Origin: Bdellovibrionaceae bacterium UBA1609
GTDB taxonomy: Bacteria; Bdellovibrionota; Bdellovibrionia; Bdellovibrionales; UBA1609
Direction of reading: 5' to 3'
NCBI GenBank assembly: GCA_002321895.1
Contig: DCMZ01000008.1
Span: 124,001 to 188,000, forward strand
DNA length: 64,000 nt
Shown here: positions 24,829 through 33,812 of the stretch, piece by piece
Layout: each line of letters opens with the position of its first letter
Numbering within the stretch: position 1 is the first letter of the stretch
The notes under the pieces: generated by a model
Told to the model about the DNA's origin: nothing
Database searches by the model: none
What the model saw: the letters and a program-made list of their open reading frames with translations, nothing else
Translations under genes and position numbers: made by a program

Positions 24829-25232
24829 TTTTCGTCCTCAGATTTAAAATTCATTGCTGCAGAATTCATGCAATAGCGTTTTCCGGTGGGTTGTGGACCA
24901 TCATCGAAGACATGCCCTAAATGCGCATCGCAAGTATTACAAACCACCTCAATTCGCATGCGACCAAATAGTGATGGGTCTTCTTCTAGTCTTATATTTT
25001 CACTTTTAATGGCGTCAGAAAAGCTAGGCCATCCCGTTCCAGAATCGAACTTTGTTTCTGAGGAGAAAAGTGGAGTTCCACAGCATACACATTGGTAAGT
25101 GCCTTTATCCTTTAAGTCCCAGGTTTCACCACTGAAAGCTCGTTCAGTTCCTTTCTTGCGGGTGACTTTGAATTGTATGGGTGATAAATGCTCTTTCCAG
25201 TATTTATCTGACTTTTCTTTCCAGTCCGACAT
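24825..25232 (-). CDS. msrB: Peptide methionine sulfoxide reductase B
   Basis: Contains two zinc CxxC pairs (CVCC and CNTC), the GTGWPSF motif and the catalytic Cys in RYCMNSAA. It reduces the R form of methionine sulfoxide, complementing MsrA at 15746. ATG 25232 (MSDWKEK) is chosen because AAGGAG lies five bases before it; a longer reading would add fifteen residues with no signal. Length 135 fits a soluble, single-domain MsrB. Confidence 0.96.
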   Translation of the reverse strand: MSDWKEKSDKYWKEHLSPIQFKVTRKKGTERAFSGETWDLKDKGTYQCVCCGTPLFSSETKFDSGTGWPSFSDAIKSENIRLEEDPSLFGRMRIEVVCNTCDAHLGHVFDDGPQPTGKRYCMNSAAMNFKSEDEK

Positions 25233-25376
25233 AAGGACTCCTTCTTCACAGAGACTACCAATTGAGAGAGGTAGCAAATTTCATACTAAAATACCAATAT
25301 TTTTGCTAGTTTTAGCGTCCTTGGTGAGTACGTCCTGAGGTAAACAAAGTTACAACCATAAATAAGAGATTTAAGT

Positions 25377-25928
25377 ATGAATTTAGCAGATCTAATTAGG
25401 AATCGAAGAACCATTCACGAATATTCTGACGGCACAATAAATAGAGAGTTGATTGAAGAAGCTTTGGAGATGGGGCTATGGGCCCCCAATCATAAAATGA
25501 CTCAGCCTTGGAAGTTCATTCTTTTAAGTGGCGGCACCCGTGAAAAACTCTCGGAGTTATTGGTAAAAATTAAGTCGGAAGGTAAGGATTTAAACGATGT
25601 AGCTAAAAAGGCCATCTACAATAAAATGCAGAATCCAACTGAAATAGTTGCAGTAGGTATGCATCGAGTGGACAGTGCCTTTCAGCAGCGAGAAGACTAT
25701 GCCACAATGGCTTGTGCCATTCAGAATATCTCGCTGTTCCTTTGGGAAAAGGGGATTGGAACTAAGTGGTCGACGGGTGCTGCGGCTTTTCATCCAGAAA
25801 CTTATGAGATGCTCGACTTAGACCCACAAGAGATTGAGCTTGTAGGTCTACTCATGATGGGAAATCCAAAGAAGGTGCCGGAAGTAAAACCGAGAGTGCC
25901 TTTAGAGCAGGTGTTTTCAGTTAAGTGA
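25377..25928 (+). CDS. Nitroreductase family protein
   Basis: A 183-residue FMN-type nitroreductase. The RNRRTIHEYSD start, APNHKMTQPWKF segment and the late GLLMMGNPKK motif match the NfsB/YdjA-like superfamily. These enzymes use NAD(P)H to reduce nitro compounds, quinones or enones; the physiological substrate is not known. It is cytosolic. The stop is one base before the end of the convergent small membrane gene. Confidence 0.9.
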   Translation: MNLADLIRNRRTIHEYSDGTINRELIEEALEMGLWAPNHKMTQPWKFILLSGGTREKLSELLVKIKSEGKDLNDVAKKAIYNKMQNPTEIVAVGMHRVDSAFQQREDYATMACAIQNISLFLWEKGIGTKWSTGAAAFHPETYEMLDLDPQEIELVGLLMMGNPKKVPEVKPRVPLEQVFSVK

Positions 25929-25929
25929 G

Positions 25930-26109
25930 CTATACCCGGCGGGTGGCGATTCTGTGATCCACTCGTTGGTAAATAATGGCAGCGGTGAGACCAATTAAAG
26001 CTATGGCCCAGACAATACCGCTCTTGTCTTGAGAAAAATTCAGTGCGGAAATCCCGATTGCAAGTAGTGCATAAGGTTTCAGTTCGTACACCCAAGTTTC
26101 CATTTCCAT
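25930..26109 (-). CDS. Small membrane protein (59 aa), paralog 1
   Basis: Translates to MEMETWVYELKPYALLAIGI followed by a second hydrophobic segment (IVWAIALIGLTAAIIYQ) and a basic tail ending RIATRRV. It has two predicted membrane helices. AGGAGGT precedes the ATG by six bases, a very strong ribosome site. The gene at 26301-26480 has the same length and a related N-terminus (YEVRPYAFLALAGWAM), so they are paralogs. No function known. Confidence 0.75.
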   Translation of the reverse strand: MEMETWVYELKPYALLAIGISALNFSQDKSGIVWAIALIGLTAAIIYQRVDHRIATRRV

Positions 26110-26300
26110 CTATCTACCTCCTGAAGTCTGAATTCAGTATACGACTTAAGTTTGGTTTTTTGTGGTCACTGTTGAAGGATAACTAAACACTAACAGGAAC
26201 TCGTCAATATTTTTTACGTTTGATAATTCAGTACAAATTCTATTGGTTTATAGTTCAATTCGTATGGTTTATCGACATGTCTCAAATTGAGAACTAAAGG

Positions 26301-26480
26301 TTACTTTTTAGATCTTACACTTATTCTGACAGCTATTATAATTGAAGAAGCTATAGCGAGCATTGCTGCCCAGAAACGACCGTAGGGGATTCCGCTTGTT
26401 ACGCAATAGTACATAGCCCAACCGGCGAGGGCTAAGAACGCGTAAGGGCGGACTTCATAAAATATCTTCTCAATATCCAT
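26301..26480 (-). CDS. Small membrane protein (59 aa), paralog 2
   Basis: Translates to MDIEKIFYEVRPYAFLALAG, then a second hydrophobic segment and a basic tail ending RSKK. It is the same length as the neighbour at 25930-26109 and shares the YE[LV][KR]PYAxLA core. No clear ribosome site precedes the ATG, so the start is less certain. About 190 bases separate it from its paralog; I see no gene between. Confidence 0.65.
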   Translation of the reverse strand: MDIEKIFYEVRPYAFLALAGWAMYYCVTSGIPYGRFWAAMLAIASSIIIAVRISVRSKK

Positions 26481-26533
26481 AAGTTCATTATTTACTTAAG
26501 GAGTTTGAAAATCAACAGGCCAACATCGAAGGT

Positions 26534-27442
26534 CTAGCCAGCAGTTACTAGGTAAACGCCCGTAAAAGCTAGAATTAGGCTCGCTAGTTTGTACCGGCTA
26601 ATAGATTCTTTTAATAAGAGCCAAGCAAATAAAAAGACAAAGATGGTGCTGGTCTGGTTGAGGACGGCAGCGACACCGGCCTTTGCGTATTTATAGCCGG
26701 CCACCCAAAAAAGCGTCGCACTCACAGGTCCTAAAAATACTCCTAAGATATGTAGACCTTTGTTATCCACTTTTTTAAAGTCGAACATAAAACAAAGGCT
26801 CTTTTTCTTGAACATGAGATAACCAACGAGAAAAACCTGACCCACTCCGAATCGATAAAAAGTTATAGTAACCAGATCATACTGATTCAAGATTCTCTTT
26901 AAAATCAGAACTGTAATGGCCATCAATGCCGTGGTTGCAAGTGCCACAAATAGCCCGGAAATAATTTGCTCTCGAGGGCGATCAAACTCACTGTTTCTCA
27001 AGGAAGGAATGAGAATGGCCGTGATAATTAGAAAAATGCCTAATAGATTTTTGGGAGTGACTGTTTCCGAATACATAAAGTAGGCGAAAAACAATACATA
27101 GAGAGAGTAGCTACATTCAGCCACTGCCATGAGGCTGGATCCAAGTTTTTGTAAGGCGATCAAAAATAATGTATCACCCACAGAGATACCTAATAGGGCT
27201 GTGATAATAATTACGCTCCAGCCCTCTCCATCAAAGTTAGGGATGATTGGGCTTCCTACCAATAGCATTGCAAGAAATAGAAATAGGACCGTGATGAAAT
27301 TGTGAAAGAGTTTCACCTGAGTGACATTGCCTGCGCCGGTGGCTTTATTGAAGATGATTATAGTCAGTGACCAGCATATTGCTGTAGAGAGGGCATAGAT
27401 TTCCCCTTCATTCCCATTGAAGATTTGTAGAATTTCAGTCAT
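26534..27442 (-). CDS. EamA/DMT superfamily transporter
   Basis: A 302-residue integral membrane protein with about ten helices in two homologous halves, the layout of the EamA drug/metabolite transporters (RhaT-like). It carries no signature that gives the substrate; relatives export amino acids or other metabolites. It is read towards the small membrane genes and has about 55 bases to the divergent esterase gene. Confidence 0.88.
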   Translation of the reverse strand: MTEILQIFNGNEGEIYALSTAICWSLTIIIFNKATGAGNVTQVKLFHNFITVLFLFLAMLLVGSPIIPNFDGEGWSVIIITALLGISVGDTLFLIALQKLGSSLMAVAECSYSLYVLFFAYFMYSETVTPKNLLGIFLIITAILIPSLRNSEFDRPREQIISGLFVALATTALMAITVLILKRILNQYDLVTITFYRFGVGQVFLVGYLMFKKKSLCFMFDFKKVDNKGLHILGVFLGPVSATLFWVAGYKYAKAGVAAVLNQTSTIFVFLFAWLLLKESISRYKLASLILAFTGVYLVTAG

Positions 27443-27497
27443 AACTTTCTTACGTGTAAATGAGTTCGTTAGGGCTGTCCAAATAAAAGGGTAAGGT

Positions 27498-28175
27498 GTG
27501 AAAAGAAAGTCTTTCTACGGTATTGATTGTCTAGTTCGAGAGGGGAATTCTTCAGAGAGAAGTTTCCTCATTTTCCATGGTTACGGAGCTAATAGTTCGG
27601 ATTTATTTCCTTTAGCTGATATTTTTGATCCAGAGAGAAAATACAGTTGGTACTTTCCCAATGGGATACAGGCAGCTCAGTTTGCTGGCCGAGCTTGGTT
27701 TCCCATTGATATGCAAGCCTTCGAAGAGGCTATGAGAACGGGTAAGCCGCGAAGCTATGCTGACAAGCTCCCACCTGGATTGGAAGATGCCAGGCAACAA
27801 GTTGAGGCCATCTATGAAGAATTACTCGAGCAATATGATGGAGTGACTGTGGGTGGATTTAGCCAAGGAGCAATGCTTTCCGTTGAGCTCGCTTTGCATG
27901 TGGCGTCCGTGCCGCAGCAGCTTTTACTCTTTTCCGGCACACTCGTTTGTAAAAAGCGATGGCAGGAAAAAATGAAAAGGTTGGCTGGTGTAGATATTTT
28001 TCAAAGTCATGGGAAAGGAGATGAAATCCTTAACTATGACTATGCTGTAGATTTAAAAAACCTTATAGATTCTAGTGGCTTGAAGGTTCAATTTGAGTCG
28101 TTCTCAGGAGGGCATGAGATTCCACCACAGGTGATTGAGAGAGCTAAAAAGTTTATTCAATCGGTCAATCGGTGA
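27498..28175 (+). CDS. Phospholipase/carboxylesterase-type hydrolase
   Basis: A 225-residue alpha/beta hydrolase. The strand FLIFHGYGAN, the nucleophile elbow GGFSQGAM near residue 120, an Asp in HGKGDEIL, and the C-terminal His in SGGHEIPP complete the catalytic triad. The family (COG0400, YpfH-like) cuts short esters or lysophospholipids. It has no signal peptide. The GTG start has AAGG upstream. About 90 bases separate it from the MerC gene. Confidence 0.9.
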   Translation: MKRKSFYGIDCLVREGNSSERSFLIFHGYGANSSDLFPLADIFDPERKYSWYFPNGIQAAQFAGRAWFPIDMQAFEEAMRTGKPRSYADKLPPGLEDARQQVEAIYEELLEQYDGVTVGGFSQGAMLSVELALHVASVPQQLLLFSGTLVCKKRWQEKMKRLAGVDIFQSHGKGDEILNYDYAVDLKNLIDSSGLKVQFESFSGGHEIPPQVIERAKKFIQSVNR

Positions 28176-28263
28176 GAATAGAGGCTTTTGTTGACGAAGA
28201 GCGAAATGTTCACCAATATGTCGAAATCCAATCGCAATAAAATTGAGGATATCCTTGGAAGCT

Positions 28264-28701
28264 ATGAAATCTAATAAGAAAGTTCGGATTTGGGACAAGG
28301 TCGGTTTATTTGCCTCATCGCTGTGTATTGTTCACTGCTTACTTTTTCCTTTGTTGATGATTGTTTTCCCCTCAATCACTGTTGCTATGGGGTGGGACGA
28401 AGAGTTTACCCATGAGCTCTTGTTGGCCTTTATTGTACCGGCAGTCACTTTTGCCGTTTATTCGGGTTATAGAATTCATAAAGAAATCAAACCCATGAAA
28501 TATATGGTCGTGGGTTTTTTGTTTGTATTTTTCGGTACCATGCATGGGTTTGGGCTCATTGATCATGATCTTGAGCCCATATTTGTACTGATTGGTAGTG
28601 TTCTTATGGTAAGAGGTCATTTTCTAAATAGTCATCATTGCAAACGATGTGAAGAAGAAAACCACTGTATTTGGGAACACGAGCATTCCCATGAAGAATA
28701 A
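28264..28701 (+). CDS. MerC domain membrane protein
   Basis: Four membrane helices with the motif CIVHC in helix one, typical of MerC. The C-terminus is rich in His and Cys (HHCKRCEEENHC, then HEHSHEE), which suggests metal binding. MerC proteins carry mercuric ions; chromosomal relatives are common and may move other metals. No merR, merA or merP is next to it, so mercury resistance is not indicated. ATG 28264 (MKSNKK) is preferred over TTG 28243. Confidence 0.85.
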   Translation: MKSNKKVRIWDKVGLFASSLCIVHCLLFPLLMIVFPSITVAMGWDEEFTHELLLAFIVPAVTFAVYSGYRIHKEIKPMKYMVVGFLFVFFGTMHGFGLIDHDLEPIFVLIGSVLMVRGHFLNSHHCKRCEEENHCIWEHEHSHEE

Positions 28702-28717
28702 CTAGATCTTCTAAATA

Positions 28718-29836
28718 TTAATCTAAATATTCAAACTTAACTTTTGAACTTACACCAACGGATTGGCAGGAAAGAAATTTCCCACTAGCGACTTCCGCTT
28801 CGCTAAGAATGCCAATATCTCTCTGTAGTACTTTTCCTTCGTTGAGCTGGCAAAGACAAGCTGAGCAGCTTCCCGCCATACAAGAAAAAGGTGGCGCTTC
28901 ACCTGCATTTAACAAAGCTTCTAGGAGATTGTCTTCACCACCGTTTTCAATGGTCACTGTATCTCCCTCAATCACCGCGGTGATATCCTTATTTTCTACT
29001 GATTCAAAATCATCAGGAAGATATTCTACAAACACCTGTGGTAAGTTTTCGTCTTCAATCGTTTGGTTAAGGTTCTCCAGGTTCGCATCATTAGTAGCGG
29101 TGAAACTCTCCTGAAAAATATTTTCTCCGGGATGTCCGCAACTTTGGAGTGTTTCTGTGACCATATTCATGAAATCATCTGGTCCACAAAGGTAAACATC
29201 AACGTCCTCACTGTTTAAATTCTTCGATTTTAAATGATCAATATAATGCTTTTTTATCTCTTCCACGCCGAGTCGTTTTCCGTCAGGCTCGCGGCTTAGG
29301 AAATGGTGGGCTTCAAACTGTTCAGAGCTGGTTTGGTATTCAGAAAACAAACGATTAAAAATAATATCTTGTTGAGTTCGGTTACAGTCTAAAAGGCATA
29401 CGGAGATGGAAGAATCTTTGATCGCGTGTTTAATGACGGAAGTTAAGGGGGTGATCCCACTACCGGCACCGACAAGAAAAAGGCTTTTACATTTTTTACT
29501 TTGTAACCGATCCAGTTTAAAAAAGTGGCCCGCAGGTGGGGCGACTTTAAGCGTATCTCCTTCATCTATCTTATCTAACAGAAAGTTACTCATTTTCCCA
29601 TTGTCGACTCTCTTAATCGTGACCTGTGGAAGGGTGTCCACATCAGGTGAGGAGGAAAATGAATAACTTCTAGAAATAGACTCGCCATTCACTTCCGAGA
29701 AAATGGTGATAAATTGACCCGGCGTATATTCGGAGAAAACAGAGTCTTGTGATTCAAATACAAAAGTACAGGTGTCACTCGTTTCCCAAACCTTTTTCTG
29801 AACCTTAACCTCTTTCAAAAACTTTTCGATACTCAT
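28718..29836 (-). CDS. Ferredoxin-NAD(P)H reductase, PaaE-like
   Basis: Three domains in order: FAD-binding (motif RSYSFSSSP near residue 60), NAD-binding (GAGSGITPL near 125, and CGPDDFM) and a C-terminal plant-type 2Fe-2S domain (CMAGSCSAC with a later LSCQS). This is the layout of PaaE/HmpX-type reductases, which pass electrons from NAD(P)H to an oxygenase. The oxygenase partner is not adjacent. GGGAGG precedes ATG 29836. It follows dapF with 12 bases between, so the two may be in one operon. Confidence 0.92.
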   Translation of the reverse strand: MSIEKFLKEVKVQKKVWETSDTCTFVFESQDSVFSEYTPGQFITIFSEVNGESISRSYSFSSSPDVDTLPQVTIKRVDNGKMSNFLLDKIDEGDTLKVAPPAGHFFKLDRLQSKKCKSLFLVGAGSGITPLTSVIKHAIKDSSISVCLLDCNRTQQDIIFNRLFSEYQTSSEQFEAHHFLSREPDGKRLGVEEIKKHYIDHLKSKNLNSEDVDVYLCGPDDFMNMVTETLQSCGHPGENIFQESFTATNDANLENLNQTIEDENLPQVFVEYLPDDFESVENKDITAVIEGDTVTIENGGEDNLLEALLNAGEAPPFSCMAGSCSACLCQLNEGKVLQRDIGILSEAEVASGKFLSCQSVGVSSKVKFEYLD

Positions 29837-29848
29837 TTTTCCTCCCAA

Positions 29849-30673
29849 TCACATTCTTCCCTGAAATACTTTTTCCACTGACCCTGACAGTCTGATTTCC
29901 TCGTTATTAAATGAAACTTCAAGCGTTCCGCCAGGCACTTTTACAGTAACCTCTTTTAATGGCTCATTTAGTGTCCGGTTATAGCAGTAGGCTGCCGCAA
30001 CCGCACCAGTTCCACATGCCAAAGTAAAATCTTTCACGCCTCTTTCAAAGCTAGCGGACTCAATGATTCCCCTATCCTTCTCGCAGTAGTAAGTGACATT
30101 GGTTTGATCAGGAGAAAAATCTGAATGAAGCTGCACTTCATTGGCTTGAACTTTTACATTCGAATTAATTTCCCATCGAGGTAGAACTACAACTGCATGG
30201 GGAACCCCGGTATTGATGAAATCATAGGAAATTGTTTCTTTTGCAAGTACAAGAGAGACTTGCGATTTATAATCAAAAGGGCGGGTCATTGTAATGCTGG
30301 GGTTGTCAGCGCTATTCATAACTCCTTCCAGAATTCCGGCTAAGGTTTCCAGTCGAAGTATTCCAACTTCGTTACGTTGTTTAAAGTAGTACTCAGTTAC
30401 ACATCGAGCTGCATTTCCACACATCTCCGCGGCAGAGCCATCGCTGTTATAAAAGTCCCATTTTAATTGGGTGTTTGATCCAGTCGGTGGAAGTAATAGG
30501 ATAAGGCCATCCCCACCGATTCCAAAATGTCGATGGCATATGAACTTTGCAAGCTGAGAAAAGGAAGTGGCAGACCACCGCTTCAATGACTGATCAATGA
30601 TCTCTGAAGATTGAGAGGCATCAATTAAAACAAAATCGTTACCCGTGCCTTGGTACTTATAAAATTCCAGCAT
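29849..30673 (-). CDS. dapF: Diaminopimelate epimerase
   Basis: The first conserved segment is YQGTGNDF. Both catalytic cysteines are visible: MCGNAARC and ACGTGAVAAA. The GIGGDGL stretch also fits. The enzyme converts LL- to meso-diaminopimelate, for lysine and peptidoglycan synthesis. At 274 residues it matches the family. ATG 30673 begins directly before the conserved core; the earlier TTG adds five residues. The end is 12 bases from the reductase start. Confidence 0.96.
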   Translation of the reverse strand: MLEFYKYQGTGNDFVLIDASQSSEIIDQSLKRWSATSFSQLAKFICHRHFGIGGDGLILLLPPTGSNTQLKWDFYNSDGSAAEMCGNAARCVTEYYFKQRNEVGILRLETLAGILEGVMNSADNPSITMTRPFDYKSQVSLVLAKETISYDFINTGVPHAVVVLPRWEINSNVKVQANEVQLHSDFSPDQTNVTYYCEKDRGIIESASFERGVKDFTLACGTGAVAAAYCYNRTLNEPLKEVTVKVPGGTLEVSFNNEEIRLSGSVEKVFQGRM

Positions 30674-30707
30674 GACTTTAGGTAACAAGTGACTAGTGAA
30701 TAAACAA

Positions 30708-31424
30708 TCAAAATTCTCGAATCAGACCGGTAAGTTTACCTTTTATTTCCACTTCATTGCCTTTAAACCACATAGATTGCATAGAGGAATTGGCTGGTCG
30801 GAGCTCGATATTTCCCTTTGGATTAGAGCTGTGAAAGAAAATCCTTTTGATGGTGGCCTCACTGTCGACAACAGCGACCACAGTCTCTCCGTTGACCGCT
30901 GTACTGGCAGACTGCACCAATACGGTGTCTCCGTCTAATATACCGTCCTCTATCATCGACTCTCCTTGCACCTTCAGTGCAAAGGTGCTGGCTACGTCTT
31001 TAACAAGAGTCAATGGAACGCCGACATGCTCATCTGAATGGATGGATTCTATGGGAATACCGGCTGCTACATCACCGAGAAGAGGTATGGAGACTGTCTC
31101 TGGAGCAAAGCTTTCTGAAGGCTGAAAATGACGTTTTGCTGGTTTTGGCGAGCGCGTTGGGGGAGCTAGGCCGATAACGTTAGATTTGTACGAACTGCTG
31201 CTTTGCAGGACTTGAATGGCCCTCTTCTGATTGCCTCCAGGGAGGTGTACATAGCCCTTTTTCTCCAATTGCTTTAAATATCTTTGTACGGAATTGTAAG
31301 AAGCATAACCAAAGTGATCCTTGATCTCGGTGAAAGTAGGGGAAAACCCATGGTCACCAATAAATGACTCAATATATTCTAAGGTTGTTTTTTCTTTTGG
31401 CGTAAGTGGAACTGCAGTTTTCAT
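30708..31424 (-). CDS. lexA: LexA repressor
   Basis: The N-terminal winged-helix domain (residues about 1-70, FSPTFTEIKDHFGYAS) is followed by a long linker and the S24 protease domain. The cleavage site Ala-Gly (DVAAGIPI), the catalytic Ser in QGESM and the catalytic Lys in EATIKR are all present, so RecA-stimulated self-cleavage should be possible. At 238 residues it is longer than E. coli LexA (202), mostly in the linker. The region ahead of the gene carries three 8-bp direct repeats, probably its own operator. Confidence 0.93.
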   Translation of the reverse strand: MKTAVPLTPKEKTTLEYIESFIGDHGFSPTFTEIKDHFGYASYNSVQRYLKQLEKKGYVHLPGGNQKRAIQVLQSSSSYKSNVIGLAPPTRSPKPAKRHFQPSESFAPETVSIPLLGDVAAGIPIESIHSDEHVGVPLTLVKDVASTFALKVQGESMIEDGILDGDTVLVQSASTAVNGETVVAVVDSEATIKRIFFHSSNPKGNIELRPANSSMQSMWFKGNEVEIKGKLTGLIREF

Positions 31425-31437
31425 GGGTTAATGGTGT

Positions 31438-31467
31438 ATGTAAATTAGGTGTAAGTCAAGTGTAAGT
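31438..31467. promoter_or_regulatory. Three direct repeats with 11-bp period at lexA
   Basis: GTGTAAGT occurs at 31449-31456 and 31460-31467, and a close form ATGTAAAT at 31438-31445. The period is 11 bases, about one helical turn, 14-43 bases ahead of the lexA start and on the side of the divergent gene. This is a direct-repeat operator candidate. Confidence 0.5.
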
Positions 31468-31579
31468 TGTGGTTGCTTTGGGGCTTTGGTCTGAAAAAGT
31501 TTCTAAACCACCGGAATCCGGGTGGAACGTTGTAAATATCTTAAATAACAGGTTAAACAAGAAACAACTGGGAGGGATT

Positions 31580-32083
31580 ATGTATTTTCAGAGCTTTGTA
31601 GTTGTCCTTTTGTTACCTGTAATGACCTATGCAAGTTCGGCGTTTGAGTCTTTGCAGAGCCAGTTCGAGAGAGCTCATTCAGTAAGCCAGGAACATCTTA
31701 TGTTTGGGCATGAATGGGGATGCTCAGGCACTATGCCCGCGGCTGATGGAAACTTTAGACTGGTTCAGCAATGGGAGAAGACCTTTGTTTTTGCCGAGTC
31801 GGGGGGGCAATACCTAAATCTAGGAAATTCAACGGGAAGGTACTTGGAGTTTAATTATTCTCAGGACGGTGAACTTCAATCTTTCCATGTCGATAGCACC
31901 GAGGAGAAGCTCGTATTGCGACGAACTGCCGACGGGCATCTTATTTTCGGAGAATTTCAACGAATCTCTTTTCAACGAAGACAGGGCCAAGCTGAGGTGA
32001 GTTGGCAGCCCCATAAATTTAGAATCTGCCAGATACTCTTCCCTGTAGAAGACGAATATTGGCAATGGCAACCCTATCATTAA
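31580..32083 (+). CDS. Exported hypothetical protein
   Basis: A 167-residue protein with a signal peptide (MYFQSFVVVLLLPVMTYASS). The mature part is a beta-rich domain with a repeated polar pattern and no known motif; two cysteines could pair. GGGAGGG ends four bases before ATG 31580, so this start is firm. About 155 bases separate it from lexA; it is divergent and the repeats near lexA could also regulate it, which would make it a possible SOS gene. Its 3' end is about 107 bases from the next start. Confidence 0.7.
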   Translation: MYFQSFVVVLLLPVMTYASSAFESLQSQFERAHSVSQEHLMFGHEWGCSGTMPAADGNFRLVQQWEKTFVFAESGGQYLNLGNSTGRYLEFNYSQDGELQSFHVDSTEEKLVLRRTADGHLIFGEFQRISFQRRQGQAEVSWQPHKFRICQILFPVEDEYWQWQPYH

Positions 32084-32190
32084 GACTTAGCCATTCCCGA
32101 TGTCCTAAATGGAGTGACCCTCACTGGAGCGATTGTTATATTCAAGGTCTGGATCAACTGGTTAACGAGTTCAATCGAGGAGTCCTGCGC

Positions 32191-33795
32191 GTGATTAAAA
32201 AGATTCTGCTATTGGCCTTTTCGGGTATTTTGGCTACGGGTTGCACTTCTGATGATATATCTCGAACAGATAGATTGATTTTTTGTTCTGAGGGAAGTCC
32301 TATGATTTTTAACCCTCAGTTAGCCATTGATGGAGCCACTTATAATGCTTCATCAAGAACCGTCTTTAACCGTCTTGTAGATTTCAGATTAGGGACAACG
32401 GAAATAGTTCCCTCGCTTGCCGAGAGTTGGGTGATTTCACCCGATGGGAAAGAATATACTTTTTTCTTAAAAAAGAATGTTGAGTTCCATAGTACTAAAT
32501 TTTTTACGCCTACCCGGAAAATGACTTCAGAAGATGTTTTGTTTTCTTTCAATCGTATGCGAAATGAAGAGCATCCTTACCACAAAGTAAATGGTGGTAC
32601 ATATGAGTACTTTCAATCCATGGGTATGGGTAAAGTGATTGAGTCCATATCCGCAATTGATGATCATACCGTAGTCTTTCGACTGACCCGCCCGGAAGCT
32701 CCATTTATGGCGAGTATCGCAATGGATTTTTCTAGCATTTTCTCTAAAGAGTATGCGGATCAACTTTTAAAAGCTGGGAAACCGGAGCAGTTTGATCATA
32801 AGCCTATTGGAACCGGACCTTTTATTTGGAAGAAGTATGTGAAGGATACGATCATCGAATACGATGCTAATAAAAAGTATTCATTGGGTCCGCCTCCTAA
32901 ATATGATCATCTCGTTTTTGTAATTACCCCACAGCCTGAAGATAGATTTAAAAAAATTAAGAAAAAGGAATGCCACATAATTAACGAACCGAATCCAAGT
33001 GATTTGGAGCAATTTAGTAAACTTAGCTTTGCGCAAATCGTTCGGCGTCCAGGTATGAATACGGGATATCTGGCTTTAAATACGTCGCATAGTCCTTTTG
33101 ATAACGTCTATGTCAGGCAGGCGATCAATCATGCTTTGAATAAAAGAAAGTACATTGAAAAGGTATATCTGAGTCTAGCGAATGAAGCTGTGAGTGTTTT
33201 GCCGCCTATGGTTTGGGGGCACGTTAATCGGAAAGCTTATAGGTACGATCCTAAAAGAGCTCGTGAGTTATTGGAGAAAGCGGGCTATCCAAAAGGATTC
33301 TCTACTAAGCTTTGGTATTTACCGGTAGGTAGACCATATAACCCCAATGGTAAGTTGCTGGCAGAGATGATGAAGGAAGATTTAGCTGCCGTAGGAATTA
33401 AGGTGAAACTGGTCACTTATGATTGGATGGAATATCTAAATCGTGTCAGAAGAGGCGAGCATGATTTGGCTCAACTGGGGTGGACCGGAGACAATGCGGA
33501 TCCTGATAATTTTATTTCACAGCTACTTTCCTGTAATGCAGTTGCTGGGGGTGCGAATATTGCTCGATGGTGTAATCCGGAATTTGACGAATTGGTGACT
33601 AAAGCTCGGATTGCATCCCAGCTGGGGATTCGGGCAAAATATTACAAAGAAGCACAGCGCATTTTTCAGCAGGAAGCACCCTGGGTTCCAATTGCTCATA
33701 CAGAGATATTTAGAGTGCACTTAAATTCTGTTAAAAATTATATTTTAAGTCCCATGGGTACTGAAAATTTTCACCAAATAGAGATTCGCGAATAA
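32191..33795 (+). CDS. Peptide-binding lipoprotein (ABC transporter family 5)
   Basis: An SBP_bac_5 protein. The GTG start has GAGGAG eight bases upstream; the signal ends in lipobox ATGC, so the mature protein (about 515 residues) is an outer-leaflet lipoprotein anchored by Cys. Visible are TSEDVLFSFNRM, IGTGPFIWKKY and VRQAINHALNK, the usual DppA/OppA landmarks. It would bind oligopeptides or similar. No permease or ATPase is next to it; the next gene is aroB. A second SBP domain occurs in the kinase at 1494. Confidence 0.94.
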   Translation: MIKKILLLAFSGILATGCTSDDISRTDRLIFCSEGSPMIFNPQLAIDGATYNASSRTVFNRLVDFRLGTTEIVPSLAESWVISPDGKEYTFFLKKNVEFHSTKFFTPTRKMTSEDVLFSFNRMRNEEHPYHKVNGGTYEYFQSMGMGKVIESISAIDDHTVVFRLTRPEAPFMASIAMDFSSIFSKEYADQLLKAGKPEQFDHKPIGTGPFIWKKYVKDTIIEYDANKKYSLGPPPKYDHLVFVITPQPEDRFKKIKKKECHIINEPNPSDLEQFSKLSFAQIVRRPGMNTGYLALNTSHSPFDNVYVRQAINHALNKRKYIEKVYLSLANEAVSVLPPMVWGHVNRKAYRYDPKRARELLEKAGYPKGFSTKLWYLPVGRPYNPNGKLLAEMMKEDLAAVGIKVKLVTYDWMEYLNRVRRGEHDLAQLGWTGDNADPDNFISQLLSCNAVAGGANIARWCNPEFDELVTKARIASQLGIRAKYYKEAQRIFQQEAPWVPIAHTEIFRVHLNSVKNYILSPMGTENFHQIEIRE

Positions 33796-33812
33796 GCGAT
33801 AGAGATGATTGA

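Noticed and set aside
28264..28701. Mercury resistance operon
   Set aside because: Only a MerC-like protein is present; no merA, merP, merT or merR is near it.
31425..31470. Published Bdellovibrio LexA box (TTAC N3 GTAA)
   Set aside because: I looked on both strands and did not find it; only the direct repeats are present.
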